NCBI GenBank assembly: GCA_963383645.1
Contig: OY726564.1
Span: 110,940,540-111,004,539, forward strand
DNA length: 64,000 bases
Direction of reading: 5' to 3'
From: Muscardinus avellanarius
Lineage: Eukaryota > Chordata > Mammalia > Rodentia > Gliridae
Shown: one piece after another, positions 21,450 to 33,151 of the stretch
Layout: every line of letters begins with the position of its first letter
Position numbering within the stretch: the stretch's first letter is position 1
Translations under genes and position numbers: made by a program
Notes under the pieces: model-generated
Seen by the model: the letters and a program-made list of their open reading frames with translations, nothing else
Told to the model about the DNA's origin: nothing
The model's database searches: none

Positions 21450-22050
21450 TTTTGCCTCGGGCCTGTTTACTTACCAGACATCTATGGATTCTCTACTCTT
21501 CTCTCCATTCCATGGGCAATATCCAACTTCTGACTCTATTGGCTGTCCTCTGGATTACTGTGACAGTGTCCCAATCTCCTCAAGACCAGCTTTCTGGTTA
21601 CTTCTGTTGATAAGAACCCTTGAATGGTTCTCTTTTCCTATTAATGAACACTCTATCCTTAGCAAGACCCTTCCAGGATTACTGCTGACCACCAGGCTAG
21701 CCTGTCTTTCTGCTCCCTGAATCCCCCTCCTGCCCCAGCCGGGAGCCTTGGAAGGTGTCTGAACACCCTGTGCAGAATCTCAGCAACCTGCCTGTGCTCA
21801 CACAGGCCCCTTCCGAGGGGGACCCTTCCCCTGGCTACTCCTGCTCAGAGTTCAGACTAAACATAGGTAGCTCCTCCCCATCACTGTCTCCGATTCCTCC
21901 CTGTGTCCTCAGATCACATTAATTCCATCTCTCCTGCATGTCCTCTTTGTGTTTGGACTTGCCACACTGCCTGACCCTCCTTGGAGCCAGACGCCAGGCT
22001 ACACCTAATAAGCACTCAGTTCACATGGACTAAATGAAGACGTATTAGTA
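21450..22050 (+). repeat. L2-like fragment
   Basis: Pyrimidine-rich L2-style text: TGCTGACCACCAGGCTAGCC, TCCCCTGGCTACTCCTGCTC, CTAATAAGCACTCAGTTCAC then ATGGACTAAATGAA. Diverged, boundaries approximate. Confidence 0.5.
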
Positions 22051-22104
22051 TTTTGCTAAAGGGATGTGTTAAAGTTCAAGAAATGAGCCAAGAAGATTAT
22101 TATA

Positions 22105-22262
22105 TCTCATATGCTTCATACACATTATCTCAGTTAAACTTCACAGGAACTCCAGCGGGCAAGTATTGTTGACCCCATCCATTATCATTGACGAAATCAA
22201 AGCTTATGGAGGGTGACTTGCCTAAGGATGAAACTGAGATTCAAACCCACATCTATACCTCC
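22105..22262 (-). repeat. MIR SINE
   Basis: CACATTATCTCAGTTAAACT, TCACAGGAACTCCAGCGGGC and TGACTTGCCTAAGGATGAAA then AGATTCAAACCCACATC follow the reversed MIR. Confidence 0.9.
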
Positions 22263-24125
22263 AGCCTTCCTCCATCGCCGTAGCAAGCCCTCATGCCCTC
22301 GAAGACCCCAGGAAGGAAGGCGTCCCCATCACTCAGATCAAGGCACCCCGTACCATGCCTGTTGATCCTGCCCCTCTGCAAACCTCCTCCTCCTCCTCCA
22401 GTTTGTGGGTCTGCGGGGATGGACCTGAGCACAGGCTTTCTCTGCTGCCATATCATATTGCAAACTTCTATCTAATTTACCGTTCCCTCGCTCCCTGAGG
22501 ACACATTTATGTTAGTACTTTAAAGGCAAGCTTCTCTCCGCGAAGCAGGCACAGATCCATTTTTCTCTGGCATTCACATTATAGGAAATGCGGTGCTTTC
22601 TATATTAACGAGTAATTTTCTTCGCCCAATGCAGTTCAAAATTCAATAAGTGCTGTTTAAGCCTCATTCTCCCACTCGGAGGTCAGAGAGCAGCCTTGCA
22701 GGGTGCAGAGAAGATCCCACACAGCTCCCTTTGCTCCGCCTGCCTCACTCCCGCTGTCCCCGCAGCATCCGTGTGCTCCAGGTGACTGTCACAGAGTCAC
22801 TTTTGGGGTCCAGCCCCGAAGCCCACGGTGACCTCATCTCGAATCCCCAAATCTCACGATCATCTCTCTATGTCTTTCGGTGCACAAGCCCATCAGACAT
22901 TGCCCCAGAGCAGGCTTGTCGTTCCTCTGAGTTAGCTAAGGCTGAGCTCTTTTAGAATGGAAATCCTTCACGAAGTCACACCTTTACTTTATCATCCGTT
23001 TTAGTTGGCAAACCAAGTCAACTGGCCATTTGGACTTGGGTTTGAAGGGGATAAGAAAAATGAAGAAAATAAAGGCAAACTGCTCCGTCTCCGCCCCTCC
23101 TCCAGGGGTGGCCGTGGCCGGCGGGGAGGTAGGGGTGCGGTGCAGCTAGGTAGGAGTGCGGGGTAAGTTGCCTCTGGGTGTCCCCTGGATGGAGGGGACC
23201 TTGCTCTCGGGCAGCTCATACTTTTTAGCTCTGATGGCAGGACTTTTAGGGCACTTAGGAGTAAATGTCCAGGTCTGCTATCTGCAAGGAATAATAATTC
23301 AGTAAAATCTCAATTAAAACTAACTCATAAATCACATTTAACGTTGCCCTGATGGGTCGAATCTAATATGCCAAACCTATTAATCTTGTGCCAGACCCTG
23401 AAGTCTCAGCCTCCCTCTTCTGAGGGTTCAGGGGTTAAGGCCAAATGTCACCCACCTCTGCTCCAATTTAATGAGACCCAAAGAGCAGGGTCTAGGGAGG
23501 TTTAGGACTGTGTCATGTCCTGAATGCAGAGCTTGGCATCTTGGGTACCACTGAGAGCTCAAGAGAGGAAGGAAACTCAGATTCCCAAACAGCCTAGCTC
23601 ATTCGCTGGTGTAAAACATGCTGGGTGGGGGTGATTATATGAAGACGCAGTTGCCGGGACCAGAAGCACAATCTGGCAGGTCTGACAAGCTCTCCACAGG
23701 GTCTGACAACAGCGGGTGGTCCTTTGGGTGAGCAGCGGACACTAGGGACCTGGCTGAAGAGGCAAGATTTATTCATACAAGCTTGGTGAGATGCGGTCCC
23801 ACAGAGACCTGGCAAATGCTCTTGAAACTCAGAAAAGCAAAGCCATCGGAGGCATGGCCTAGTGACTGGGCAGAGGCTCGGGGCCAGGACTTCAGCCCCT
23901 GAGAACAGCACTGGGCTCAGGCGCAGGAAGACAGGGCTGCACATGCAGATCCCCTGGAACAATTCAAGGACCTCAGGTCTGTCTAAACCGAGACAGCAGC
24001 CCAAGAGGCCACATGTAGGAAGTAAGCTCTGTGGATTTAGAATCAGGAAGGATGTCTCCCTTTAGCCTTGGGGGACACTGAGAGCCATGTTGGTGTCTAT
24101 CAGAAAAGCAGAGGCTGAAGAATGA
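22263..24125. other. Single-copy DNA, no gene recognised
   Basis: A long repeat-poor stretch. 22540-22650 and 23270-23400 are AT-rich, with TATTAACGAGTAATTTTC and TTCAGTAAAATCTCAATTAA. 23080-23170 is locally GC-rich (GGCCGTGGCCGGCGGGG). The minus-strand 136-codon frame at 23594-24004 shows no domain or splice logic. Confidence 0.45.
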
Positions 24126-24275
24126 CCAGGACGTGAGGTTTGAAGCCAGAGATGGTCATCAGAGTCCTCGTTATGTGGCCCCAGCCAGGCACACCACCTC
24201 TTGAGCCTCAGTTTACCTATCTCTTTAATATTTAATCACAAGACTGTTTGGAGGATTAGAGGAGAGGCACACAGC
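24126..24275 (+). repeat. MIR SINE fragment
   Basis: GAGCCTCAGTTTACCTATCT and AAGACTGTTTGGAGGATTAG match the MIR core and the GAGGATTAAATGAG segment. Confidence 0.75.
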
Positions 24276-24296
24276 AGCATCCCGTGTAGTGACTAC

Positions 24297-24299
24297 GTG

Positions 24300-24349
<50 letters not shown>
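24297..24349. repeat. (GT)n microsatellite
   Basis: About 25 GT units with one GC interruption, followed by alternating ATGCGCGCATG, a purine-pyrimidine alternation that favours Z-DNA. Confidence 0.95.
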
Positions 24350-24350
<1 letters not shown>

Positions 24351-24369
24351 ATGCGCGCATGTAGGGTAA

Positions 24370-25124
24370 CTGGTGAGCTTTAGCATGGCAAAAGAAAGAC
24401 TACTTCTGTATTGCAAGTCCAAGTGACCAGAGGGGAACAGGCCAGGATTTCAAAGCCAGTGTCCAAGTCATTGGTAAACTGGTTAGGCTAGGGGGAAAAA
24501 AAGGAATAAGTAAAATCAACCTGTCTCAATCCACCCCTGCACCACCCTGGGGACCCACCACTGGTTAAACAAACAGGCAGGGACTTGGATGGGGAGGGGA
24601 CAAAAGACAGAGCGGGTACAAACAGATTGTCACCTTGAATGTGCAGGTTAGAGGAGAGGGCAGTGCCAGCTCCAGGATTTAACCTGGAGCCAGAGATAGG
24701 GTGGGCGTGGACAGACCCTCACCCTGGGTGTGCAGGTCAGAAGAGGGTTCGCCTGGGGCCAGGGACCAGCTGCCCAGGATGAGATGGGGAGGAGCTCTGG
24801 ATACTTCTCTCCCCCTCTGTCCTTTTCCCCTTCTTCCCGTCCTGTTTTCCTTCCAGGTGTATTTCTGGATCCCCTGCTATGTCCAGGCTACAGAGACTTT
24901 ATGTGAGGCACCTGGACAGAGCTAAACCCCGAGGGATGCAGAGACTGGGAAGCAGGCCATCCCTCCCCAGGGAAAAGCAAGTTCCTGCTCAGTTTTGAAG
25001 GACTTCATTAAGAATAATCACATGGGGATACGGAGTTGTGGCCAGTATACTTTAAAGTCGACTTAGAATCTGCCATCAGGTCTCACCTTGATGTGTCCCT
25101 GGCTGACGCGACAGAATAGCTCCC
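24370..25124. other. Single-copy DNA with a weak internal repeat
   Basis: 24620-24660 (TTGTCACCTTGAATGTGCAG) and 24711-24740 (CCCTCACCCTGGGTGTGCAG) are two imperfect copies of one ~90-bp segment (GTGCAGGTTAGAGGAG / GTGCAGGTCAGAAGAG). 24840-25010 is possibly L2. No gene recognised. Confidence 0.4.
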
Positions 25125-25315
25125 CTTGTGAGCACTTGTTGTGTGCCAGGTGCCAAGCAGGAAGTTGCCAGGGTTGGTTATTTCGTCCTCCCCACCTAGG
25201 AGCTTCAGGGGCATCACTCTCCCCACTTACAGACAGGACGTTGAAGGTAAATGAAGTAAAGGAACATGCTTTGGGTCTTACAATAAGAAAGTAATAGAGC
25301 TGGAGTTTCAACCAA
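25125..25315 (-). repeat. MIR SINE
   Basis: GAGCACTTGTTGTGTGCCAG, CACTCTCCCCACTTACAGAC and AATAGAGCTGGAGTTTCAAC are reversed MIR landmarks. Confidence 0.88.
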
Positions 25316-25317
25316 GG

Positions 25318-25319
<2 letters not shown>

Positions 25320-25366
<47 letters not shown>

Positions 25367-25447
25367 TGTGTGTGTATGTGCGTGTGCATGTGTGTGTGCG
25401 TGTGTGTGCGTGTGTGTGTGTGCGTGTGTGTGTGATGTGTGGTGTGT

Positions 25448-25490
<43 letters not shown>
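25320..25490. repeat. Compound (GT)n/(GC/AT) microsatellite
   Basis: About 170 bases of alternating TG with GC, CA and AT variants, ending exactly at GTACTAGAGATTGAACTCAG, the ID end of a reverse B1-dID. Cys-Val and His-Thr repeat frames across it are artefacts. The strict purine-pyrimidine alternation favours Z-DNA. Confidence 0.96.
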
Positions 25491-25493
<3 letters not shown>

Positions 25494-25676
25494 AGAGATT
25501 GAACTCAGAGACATTCTGCTTTTGAACTAAACCCCCAGCCCTTTTTACCTTTCACTTTGAAACAGGGTCTCATGAAGTGCGGAGGGTCTTGTTAGGTTGG
25601 CTTAGAGCCTGCGATCCACTGTCTCAGCCTCCCAAGAACTGGGATCACAGCAGGGGTGAGTCGCCAGGCCAGGCTT
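25489..25676 (-). repeat. B1-dID SINE
   Basis: GTACTAGAGATTGAACTCAG, TTGAAACAGGGTCTCATGAA and TCTCAGCCTCCCAAGAACTG. The head is degraded at AGTCGCCAGGCCAGGCT. Confidence 0.9.
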
Positions 25677-28569
25677 CAAGGGCACTTCCAATGGCTGTGT
25701 TGTTACTGCCCTTCACACAGGGCCAGCTGGGCCCTGCTCATCCCTCCGTGATGGCGGACTGCTGCCTGGCACACGGGCCTGGAGTAATTTGATATTTCTC
25801 CTTCCAGTCTGTGAAAGCATTGAGACCAATTACTAAATGTACCTCGTGGCTCTCCAGGCCTGCCCGGCCCTGGTGCCCATGCAGGACTACGCAGGGAAGG
25901 AAGGGTACCCATCACGACCACAGCCTTCTCCCCTCCGAGAGGCAAAGCCCACAGTCCAGAAGCAGACTGGTCACTAGATTTCTCCGGCTTCGCATTTGAA
26001 TAATCGTCTTCATTTGCCGTGCCCTTTCCATGGTACCAGAACAGAAAAAAAAAAAAAAATCAAATAAAGTCAGCCAGTAGGATAAGAAGAGAATGTAAAA
26101 CAAACGTTCTCTATTATAATGCACACTGCCTGGCCACTGTTAGTGCAGTAGAGCTAGCAGCTCTTGCAAGGGCTGTTTTTCCACTCTAGAAAGTGACCTC
26201 TGCTCACACGTGTTTTACTTACATCCTTTCTGTGCATAACATTCACACTGTCCATTGCTAGACAGTGGCCAGGCCTGCCCAGGAGCCTGAAATCTCTCCT
26301 GGCAACTCCTACGCTTCTCTTTGGCCATCTCTGCTTCTCCATTTCTGGTGCCTTTGGTCAGCTTCTCTTCTTTCTCCCCGCTGCCAATGACTTCTAGCTT
26401 TGTACCGTCCACGGTCTTTATTAATGGGCTTCTCGTTCTTCTTCAAGATTGCTTGCGTTTTACTCGATACTTTAAATTCTAGATATTGGATTTCCGAAGC
26501 CCCGCGGCTTGGCTCCCAGGACAAAGGTTAAGCCACGTCTATTTAACCTGGTGGGCAAAATGGATCTGCTCCTCGTTCGGAAGTGCTGAGTTCAATGCGG
26601 TTGGATCTGTGCTGTTATCAAATCATTCTTTTCCATGATTATTTCCCTTTGAATTCAATCCTTTCCATTAATTGTTGGGTAGAAGAGATTGGTGGTTTAG
26701 ATTTTTGTGAGGAAAATGATAGGTCATGTGAGACCCACAAGACTATCTAGGATGGACAAGCCTGTGTGATTAGCTACGCATTCTTCTTGACAGAGAGCAT
26801 CTGGTTCAGACTCAAGAACCCTGAGACAGATCAGGCCAGAGAAGAAACGGCATCGCCCCTGGACACCATCCCTCCGCTCTCTCTGCACTATATATTCCTC
26901 GTTGTTACCAGCTCTACCAGAAATCATACGTCCTGGCATTATTTGTCTAGCAAACTCTCCTATTTCTTCAGAATCCTGTTTGGTCGGTTCCCGATGGCCA
27001 CTGGGGAGGAGTTTGGGTCCTCCTCCCCTGGCAGGGAAGGAGAAATCTTGATCAATACAAACCAATGTTCTCCCTTGTAAGTTATCATCATAAAAATGGG
27101 CCACAGTTCTGGCCAATCAGCTTTGAGGCAACTGTAGGGAACAGCCTCACTTCTAAAGGGATCTCTTACCCCACTTACAAACTCTGACATTGCTAGGAAG
27201 GGGCCCGTCACTGGAGCTGTGGCGACTATTTTGGAATCAGGAGGAGTCTAGAATGAGAACAAAAGCCAATTTAACGAGAACATCCTTGTAAGACAGAAAT
27301 AACCTCGTTTCTTGATGATTCATCGAAATGCTAAGTAAACTGACTTCGCCCAGGTTTTTAACAAATGTGTATATGTAAAAGAGGGTAAAAGAAGAAAGGA
27401 TGGAGGTACTAGCAAGAGCATACTTAATAGAGTTATGAATTAGGCCCAGGAAGGGGTTGAACTCTCTGGACAACAGAGAGGTGTCAGGGGCTTCCACTGA
27501 AACCTCTGAGTAGGTGTGTGGGTGGACCTGATGGGGACCCACCTGCCGGCCACCTGCTACCCTCGGCTCTCCTCCTCTGGACTCCAGGCTCTCTATAAGT
27601 GAAGACAGGTATGTGTTCTTACAAGGCAGAGCTACTCCTGGGTGATCGAGAGAAAACTGTCCTGCTGTGGCTCCTGACTTCTAGAAAGTTATTCTCAGCC
27701 TGTTTCCTTCCAAGAAAAGCATAACACCACGATTCTCATTCTACAGAAACAACTCCTAAAATGGGTTCTATCACTATGCCAAAAAGATTTTCAAAAGACC
27801 ATCTTGTCGGCAAAGCAAATTATTAACCCCAAATCCCCTACCACCATGGGGTACGAACTTTCGCCCCTTCCCCGTGTCCTTTTCAAACATTGCTCTTCCA
27901 GCTGTTCTTGGCTTCTTGTCACCCGTGTTTTCTGGGTGGGACGAGATGTTGTTATCCGTGATGGGGGCGGTGTGGTTTCAAGTCGTCAAACTCACCCCGT
28001 CAGTAGGAATTAAGTAGGTTTTAAGGCAACGAGGACATCCCCCCACTTAATCGTCATTACAATTCCAGAACCGATTCCCAGTGAACCCAAATATTGAGAC
28101 TGCTTGTTTTACCGCAGACTCAAATACACAAAATTAACAAGATCGGCTCCCAGAGTGTCGGCTGCTGCCAAATAAGAGCTCGGGAGAAGTCCTGTGTATA
28201 TTATTAAATTGTGCATAATGATGGTGTGTGTCTAGAAACCAGCTTTCATGGGTGAGCCCATCTTTATCTCACAGGCTATGACAGCTTCTGTGAACCGAGG
28301 AGCGCACTTTGATTTTTCTCCTTCCCATCATCAGGGTGTTTTCGGTATGCAGGAGGAGCTGAAGGAGGCAGACCCTTGGCCCCAACTCCTCCTCCTCATT
28401 TCCTTCATTGTCGAGGCTGCTCCTGTGTTTTCAAATGGTTCCAGCCTCGATCAAAACTATCTCCTTTGTAATCTTCTTCAATACATCAAACTGGGAATTA
28501 ATGATTCCATGCAACCCGCTTAACCCAGGCAACCTGATCCAGGTAAAATAACACATTAATAAAGGACTA
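25677..28569. other. Single-copy DNA, several possible conserved blocks
   Basis: Almost no recognised repeats in 2.9 kb. 26150-26560, read on minus, has three overlapping short frames in different phases, none with a domain. 26720-27560 contains text such as GGAAGGGGCCCGTCACTGGA that may be an old LTR, family unknown. 28010-28250 is repeat-free with preserved CpGs and AAATTAACAAGATCGGC. There is a poly-A run near 26045. Confidence 0.4.
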
Positions 28570-28800
28570 GGCTGGGCATGATGGTTCACGCTTGTAGTCC
28601 CAGGACTTGGGAGGCTGAGACAGAAGGATCGAAGGTTGGAGGCCAGTTTCAGCAACTTGTTGAGACCCTCAGAAATTTGGTGAGAGCCTCAACCACATAG
28701 CAAAACCGTGTTTCAAAAGAAAAAAAAAATAAAATAGGGCTGGGGGTGTGTGACTTGGAGGTAGATACCCCCTGGGTTCAATCCCCAGTATCACAAAAGT
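28570..28800 (+). repeat. B1-dID SINE
   Basis: GGCTGGGCATGATGGTTCAC, GGGAGGCTGAGACAGAAGGA, an internal A-run, then the ID part GGGCTGGGGGTGTGTGACTT and GGTTCAATCCCCAGTATCAC. Older than the GCCGGGCG copies. Confidence 0.93.
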
Positions 28801-28807
28801 ATTAGAT

Positions 28808-28880
28808 AAGCAAATATATATATGATATATACACATACATATATGTATATACAAACATATATACATATACCTGTATATGT
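28808..28880. repeat. AT-rich TATA/CATA simple repeat
   Basis: Alternating ATATATATGATATATACACATACATA-type sequence just after the A-tail of a SINE, likely expanded from it. Confidence 0.8.
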
Positions 28881-28927
28881 GACTGGAAGTGAACACATTT
28901 TATGGGAGGAAAAAAGAAGGCCAACTG

Positions 28928-29108
28928 AGCATTCTTTGAGCACCTGTATTTGCCAGAGCCCAGGGCAGATGCTTCCTAATAGGGTGACATTTAGTTCTCA
29001 GAATAGCTCGGTGCTGTACGTAGATCACCCCATATTTCAAATCTAGCAACCGAGGCGCTCAGAGCAGGGAAAGTAGCCTGCCAAGGTCACGCTGCAAGTG
29101 AAGTGCTA
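28928..29108 (-). repeat. MIR SINE
   Basis: TTCTTTGAGCACCTGTATTT, TGACATTTAGTTCTCAGAAT, then CTGCCAAGGTCACGCTGCAA and TGAAGTGCTAGGCTCTAGG keep the reversed MIR order. Confidence 0.88.
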
Positions 29109-29402
29109 GGCTCTAGGTCCAACAGATGGACCTCAGCCCCGAGCCCTCGCTGCCTAGAACACCTCCCTGCAAAAGGGGAGAAGAGGAGACACCGAGGTCA
29201 GAACTCAAGAAAGACCCAGGGCACGAGGAAGGCGAAAGCAATGACTGGCAGAAATAAGACCATCCGAGGGAGGGCATTAAAAAGCCAGAGGGGTGATGAA
29301 AAAGGTCTCATTGAAAAGAAAATAGAGTGAAGGAGGGGCTCTCACTGAGGGAGAGGGAAGGGGAGGAAGGCTTGCAGAGGGAAACGCCTCAGTGGGCGCG
29401 AT

Positions 29403-29404
<2 letters not shown>

Positions 29405-29448
<44 letters not shown>
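29405..29448. repeat. (AC)n microsatellite
   Basis: 22 AC units. Unlike several others here, it is not adjacent to a recognisable SINE. Confidence 0.96.
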
Positions 29449-29449
<1 letters not shown>

Positions 29450-29529
29450 GAGCCCACCACTGCGCTGAGCCCAGGGAGGTGGCAGGGAGAGGGAGCGGGT
29501 GGGATCTGGAGCATGTGTGCATGGATGCC

Positions 29530-29590
29530 CTGTCACCCTGAACCGCATTGAGATGTTTGATTACAGTGCACCAATAAAAAAAAATCAACA
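29530..29590 (+). repeat. L1 3' terminus scrap
   Basis: TTACAGTGCACCAATAAAAA is the forward version of the L1 3' end seen in reverse at 58000-58025 (TATTGGTGCACTGTAATTAT). Extreme 5' truncation with an A-tail. Confidence 0.6.
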
Positions 29591-30606
29591 GAAAAATATG
29601 AGCAGAAGCAGTAAACACCCCAAAATATGAAAAAGTAAGATTTCCCAAGAGATTGTGCAAAAAGAAATCCAAGTAAACCATGTAAATAAAAGAGGGAGGG
29701 GGTCGAGGGTAAATACAAGATAGATGTGGAAAATTCCTTTCCTGTTATTTCATGGAAAATGCCTTGTAGGTTATTTGAGTGAAGAGTCAAGAAAAGGACC
29801 TCTGATCGTACCTGGATTTGGCTGTGACATTAATGTTATCTAATCTCTGGGGAAGGGAATCTAATATTTAAAATTTGAGACAGTCTCTTGCCTCTCAGAG
29901 TGACTCCTTAAATCTAAAGGTGAGCCGGCAGAGGTAAAACATTTTCTTGGGAGCAAAAGCTGTCCCTCCTGTGAGGCAAATTGCATCTTCCTGGACACTG
30001 AGTGCTATAAATCTCAGTCCCAGCATAATGGTAACCGCTGACTGCTCCGAGCCCCAGCCAGAGGTCAGTGACTACAAGAGGCCGGGGATCATGATTCTCC
30101 AAAATTACAGACCCCTACAGGGTGGAAATCATTTCCTGGGGCTCCTGGGTTGCTCCTCCCATCTATCTGGGACGAGGGAGAAAATGATTCTGGAGGCTCT
30201 GAGTGGTTTTTTCTCACACAAGCAAAGGAAAACAAACCGAATAGGAGAAACCCGCCCTACTGCGAATGCCCCTTTAGCTTCAGCCAAGAAAGTGTGCGTC
30301 CAGGTATGTGTGCACATGCTTGTGTGCATGTGTGCACGCATCCTGTGACTGTGTGCGTGTGTGTGCCCTGGCCCTCCCCGACCTCCTGCACTCAACAAGC
30401 TCTGAACTCAGAAAATGTACCTGGAGCACTTTTGAAGTGAACTCTTCCTCTTCCCCACCTCTGCCCCCTGCTGGAGGCTCGGCCACCACGCACACGTTAC
30501 TGAGCCTTTCCTAGGATCAGTATCCACAGCTACCAAATGGGCTGACACTTCCTGCTCATCGCCAAGAGGATCAAATGACATTTGCTGTTGCTATTGTTAT
30601 TGTGTT

Positions 30607-30608
<2 letters not shown>

Positions 30609-30650
<42 letters not shown>
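30609..30650. repeat. (GT)n microsatellite at a SINE tail
   Basis: About 21 GT units ending at TTGTACTGGGGATTGAACCC, the ID end of a reverse B1-dID. Confidence 0.96.
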
Positions 30651-30651
<1 letters not shown>

Positions 30652-30852
30652 GTACTGGGGATTGAACCCAAGGGTGTGTTACTTCTGAGCTACACTCCAA
30701 TCCTGTTTCATTTTCTGTTTTGAAACAAGAAGTCTCAGTAAGTTGCAGAGGGGAGGGCCTCACTAAATTGCTGAGGCTGGCCGTGAACCTGCGATCCTCC
30801 TGTCTCAGCCTCCCAAGTACTGGGATTAGACATGTACCACCACACCTGATAT
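30650..30852 (-). repeat. B1-dID SINE
   Basis: TACTGGGGATTGAACCCAAG, GAGCTACACTCCAATCCTGT, TTAGTAAGTTGCAGAGG-like middle and GCCTCCCAAGTACTGGGATT to CATGTACCACCACACCTGAT. Confidence 0.94.
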
Positions 30853-32009
30853 TCCCATGAGTTTTAGAAATGAAATAGAAAGTTATCGATGATCAAATTT
30901 CTGATATTACCACTGCCTGTCTCTTGAAATCTAAGGGCTGGTTCAAGGAGGGTCTGCAGGACTCCAGGAAGCTTTCCAATATCCTGGTGCCTCTTTTCTC
31001 TGGGTAGAGGAAGAGACCAGTGCGTCTTGTGGACTGACTTTGATGCCAAGGGAGAGGCAGCAAGGGCAAGGCCACCAACACAGCTTCCCTGCCCGCCAAG
31101 GCTGCTCTCTCTACCTCGGGCACATGCCATCTTGCCACTCATTCCCAGGAGCCCAGAGCAAGGTAAATCCGTCATGGTCTCTTGCTTCTCCTCCCCGGAA
31201 AGGTGCAAGTGCCCTGCCCCCAGCTCGGGGGAGAAGCCAGGCGAGCCTCTCAGACGCTACGGCAAATGTTAACAGTCTGCCTTGCCTGTCATAATGTCAA
31301 TCCAGACACCAGTCAGTCACCGTCTGCTAGAAATACGGAGAATGTATGTCAAAACTTGCCTGCTCATGCTGAATGGGGAAAGAGCAGTTATTACTGCAAA
31401 CTCTATATGCATTATTTATCAAATGAACTCTCTGCAGTAGGAATACAATTCATTTCTACTCTCTCTCCCTCTCTTGTTCTTTCGTTTCAATAGGAGATGA
31501 AAGAAACCATTTATAGAATCTTTCTGGGCATTACTCATGCAGCAGTATCCCTGGCTGGGGTTTGAAGTCAGAACTGTCTATTGCCTGAAGGGAGTGGGCT
31601 GTTTGCAGCTAAAGAAGAACAGCCCCTCCTGCCAACCTCTCTCCAGCTCCCCCCTCATGGCCACCACCACCCGCAGAACTGTGAATAACCGGCTCACTCT
31701 GCAGGCACACTTGGGGTGGTGGGAAGCTTGGCTCCAACTAAGGCAAATAACTCTTCAGTGATTTTTTTCTTTTTTTTTTTTTTTTGTAGCTTCAGCTTTG
31801 ACAAGTTATCATGGTCTGGAGGAAGGTGCTCTCAATAGATGTTAGGGGTCGAGGTCAGCTCCTACTTGGCCTTACAGGGAAGAATTAAATCTCAGTTTGA
31901 ACTGGTGTAAGCCTTGAAATGAAACACTAATCATTTTCCTAATTATCTTGGCTTATTGTTAAGAGTTTTGCCTGTCGGAGAAGGTAATAGTAGTGATTTG
32001 GAGGTAATT
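30853..32009. other. Single-copy DNA, possible conserved block
   Basis: 31260-31500 is repeat-free, with CATAATGTCAATCCAGACAC and TATATGCATTATTTATC, and could be a conserved element. There is a T-run at 31767-31785. Short overlapping frames at 30864-31294 on both strands lack domains. Confidence 0.4.
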
Positions 32010-32250
32010 GTGAAGGTGTGGAGGGATGGTGGTGGTGGTGGTGGTGACTTATGGTGCTGCTGATGAAGGTGGCGATGATGGTGTTGGTTATGATGATGGT
32101 GGTAGGGATGCCCGGTAGCATTAGCAGTGACAGTAGTTATGATGGTGGTCATGGTGGTGATGGCAGAAGGATGATAATGGTGTTGGTGACCAGGATGGTG
32201 GGAGAGAATGGTTCGGTGCTGTTGTCAGTATGGTGGTGCTGATGATGACC
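32010..32250. repeat. Degenerate (TGG/TGA)n repeat
   Basis: About 240 bases built from GGT, GAT and GGTGAT units, pure at 32028-32046 and decayed elsewhere. The His-rich minus frames are artefacts of it. Confidence 0.85.
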
Positions 32251-32509
32251 ATTGTCTGTGAATTATAGTATTGTGTTACAGTGTAATCTTTGGACACATG
32301 AGAATTTTTATTAAGGAATAGGATGTTTGTTTTGAAAAAAAGGCATATTGCTGCTATTTCAAATCAAGCTTTGGTAAGACTCCTTCTTTACATTTATGTC
32401 CAATTTGTGTGTCTCAGAGCGGAGGTTACAAAATGAAAGTCCTATTCCTGCAGAACTGTCTGCCTGCCGGTGTCCTGAGTGCTTTCTTGACTTAGAGACT
32501 GTGTCTCAG

Positions 32510-32765
32510 CCATCTTCTCTCCTATAAGCCAAATCCTGCTTGCTTTAGACCCCAGCTCCAGCTCAGGCTCACACCTCTGAGCCCTCCTCAAGGCCTACTC
32601 ATGGGGCTCAGCTCATTTATTATATTACTTATGATTGGTCATCCCAACCAGATTATATGGTCCTTAAAAGAAGGAGATAGGTCTTGTCTTTCTTAAGGCC
32701 CATGCCCTTTAAATACATGCATATTTAATTGAATAAATGAGTGAATGAATGGACAGATGAAGAAA
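32510..32765 (+). repeat. L2 LINE 3' end
   Basis: TCATTTATTATATTACTTAT, CAACCAGATTATATGGTCCT, AGATAGGTCTTGTCTTTC and the terminal TTGAATAAATGAGTGAATGA are characteristic of the L2 3' terminus. Confidence 0.8.
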
Positions 32766-32892
32766 TCTATGGTATTATCATTTTCTCTCCAAACACATGC
32801 CATAATGGTGTGCACAGTAGTTGAGAAATTAGGGCAAGTATTAAGGTCTTCTCAGGCTTGCAAAAAAGAAGAAGCATAATTACTACTATTAT

Positions 32893-33065
32893 CACTGCAG
32901 TAACAGCCAACACTTACTGATCTCTGTCCCAGGCTCTGGGATAAGCCCCTCAGAGGCTATTTCTTCTTTAGTCTGCATAATGATTCTCTGAAGTGGTACT
33001 ATTTCCTCATTTTACAGATGGAAAATTTAGGATCAGAGACTTTGAATAATTTGCATTATAGCCTC
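32893..33065 (-). repeat. MIR SINE
   Basis: AGCCAACACTTACTGATCTC, GTCTGCATAATGATTCTCTG and ACTATTTCCTCATTTTACAG are the reversed MIR 3' half in order. Confidence 0.92.
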
Positions 33066-33151
33066 ATGATCAAAAGTATTAGCTTTGGGTTATTCAGAAA
33101 GATCTGGGTTCAAATAATATCTGTCTTTTAACAAGCAGTTGCTTGTCTGTC

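Larger units (their letters stand above)
29109..30604. other. Single-copy DNA, no gene recognised
   Basis: Purine-rich 29150-29380. 29590-30300 has no repeat recognised, and a possible MIR scrap lies at 30515-30600 (GCCAAGAGGATCAAATGACA). The GT-rich region 30299-30365 is too irregular to be a microsatellite. No coding pattern. Confidence 0.4.

Noticed and set aside
25308..25530. Cys-Val and His-Thr repeat proteins
   Set aside because: Translation of the GT array.
26154..26524. Three overlapping minus-strand frames followed by a donor-like GTAAGT
   Set aside because: Frames shift between phases and show no domain; a single GTAAGT is expected by chance.
31939..32242. His-rich minus frames and Met/Val-rich plus frame
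   Set aside because: Translation of the degenerate TGG/TGA repeat.
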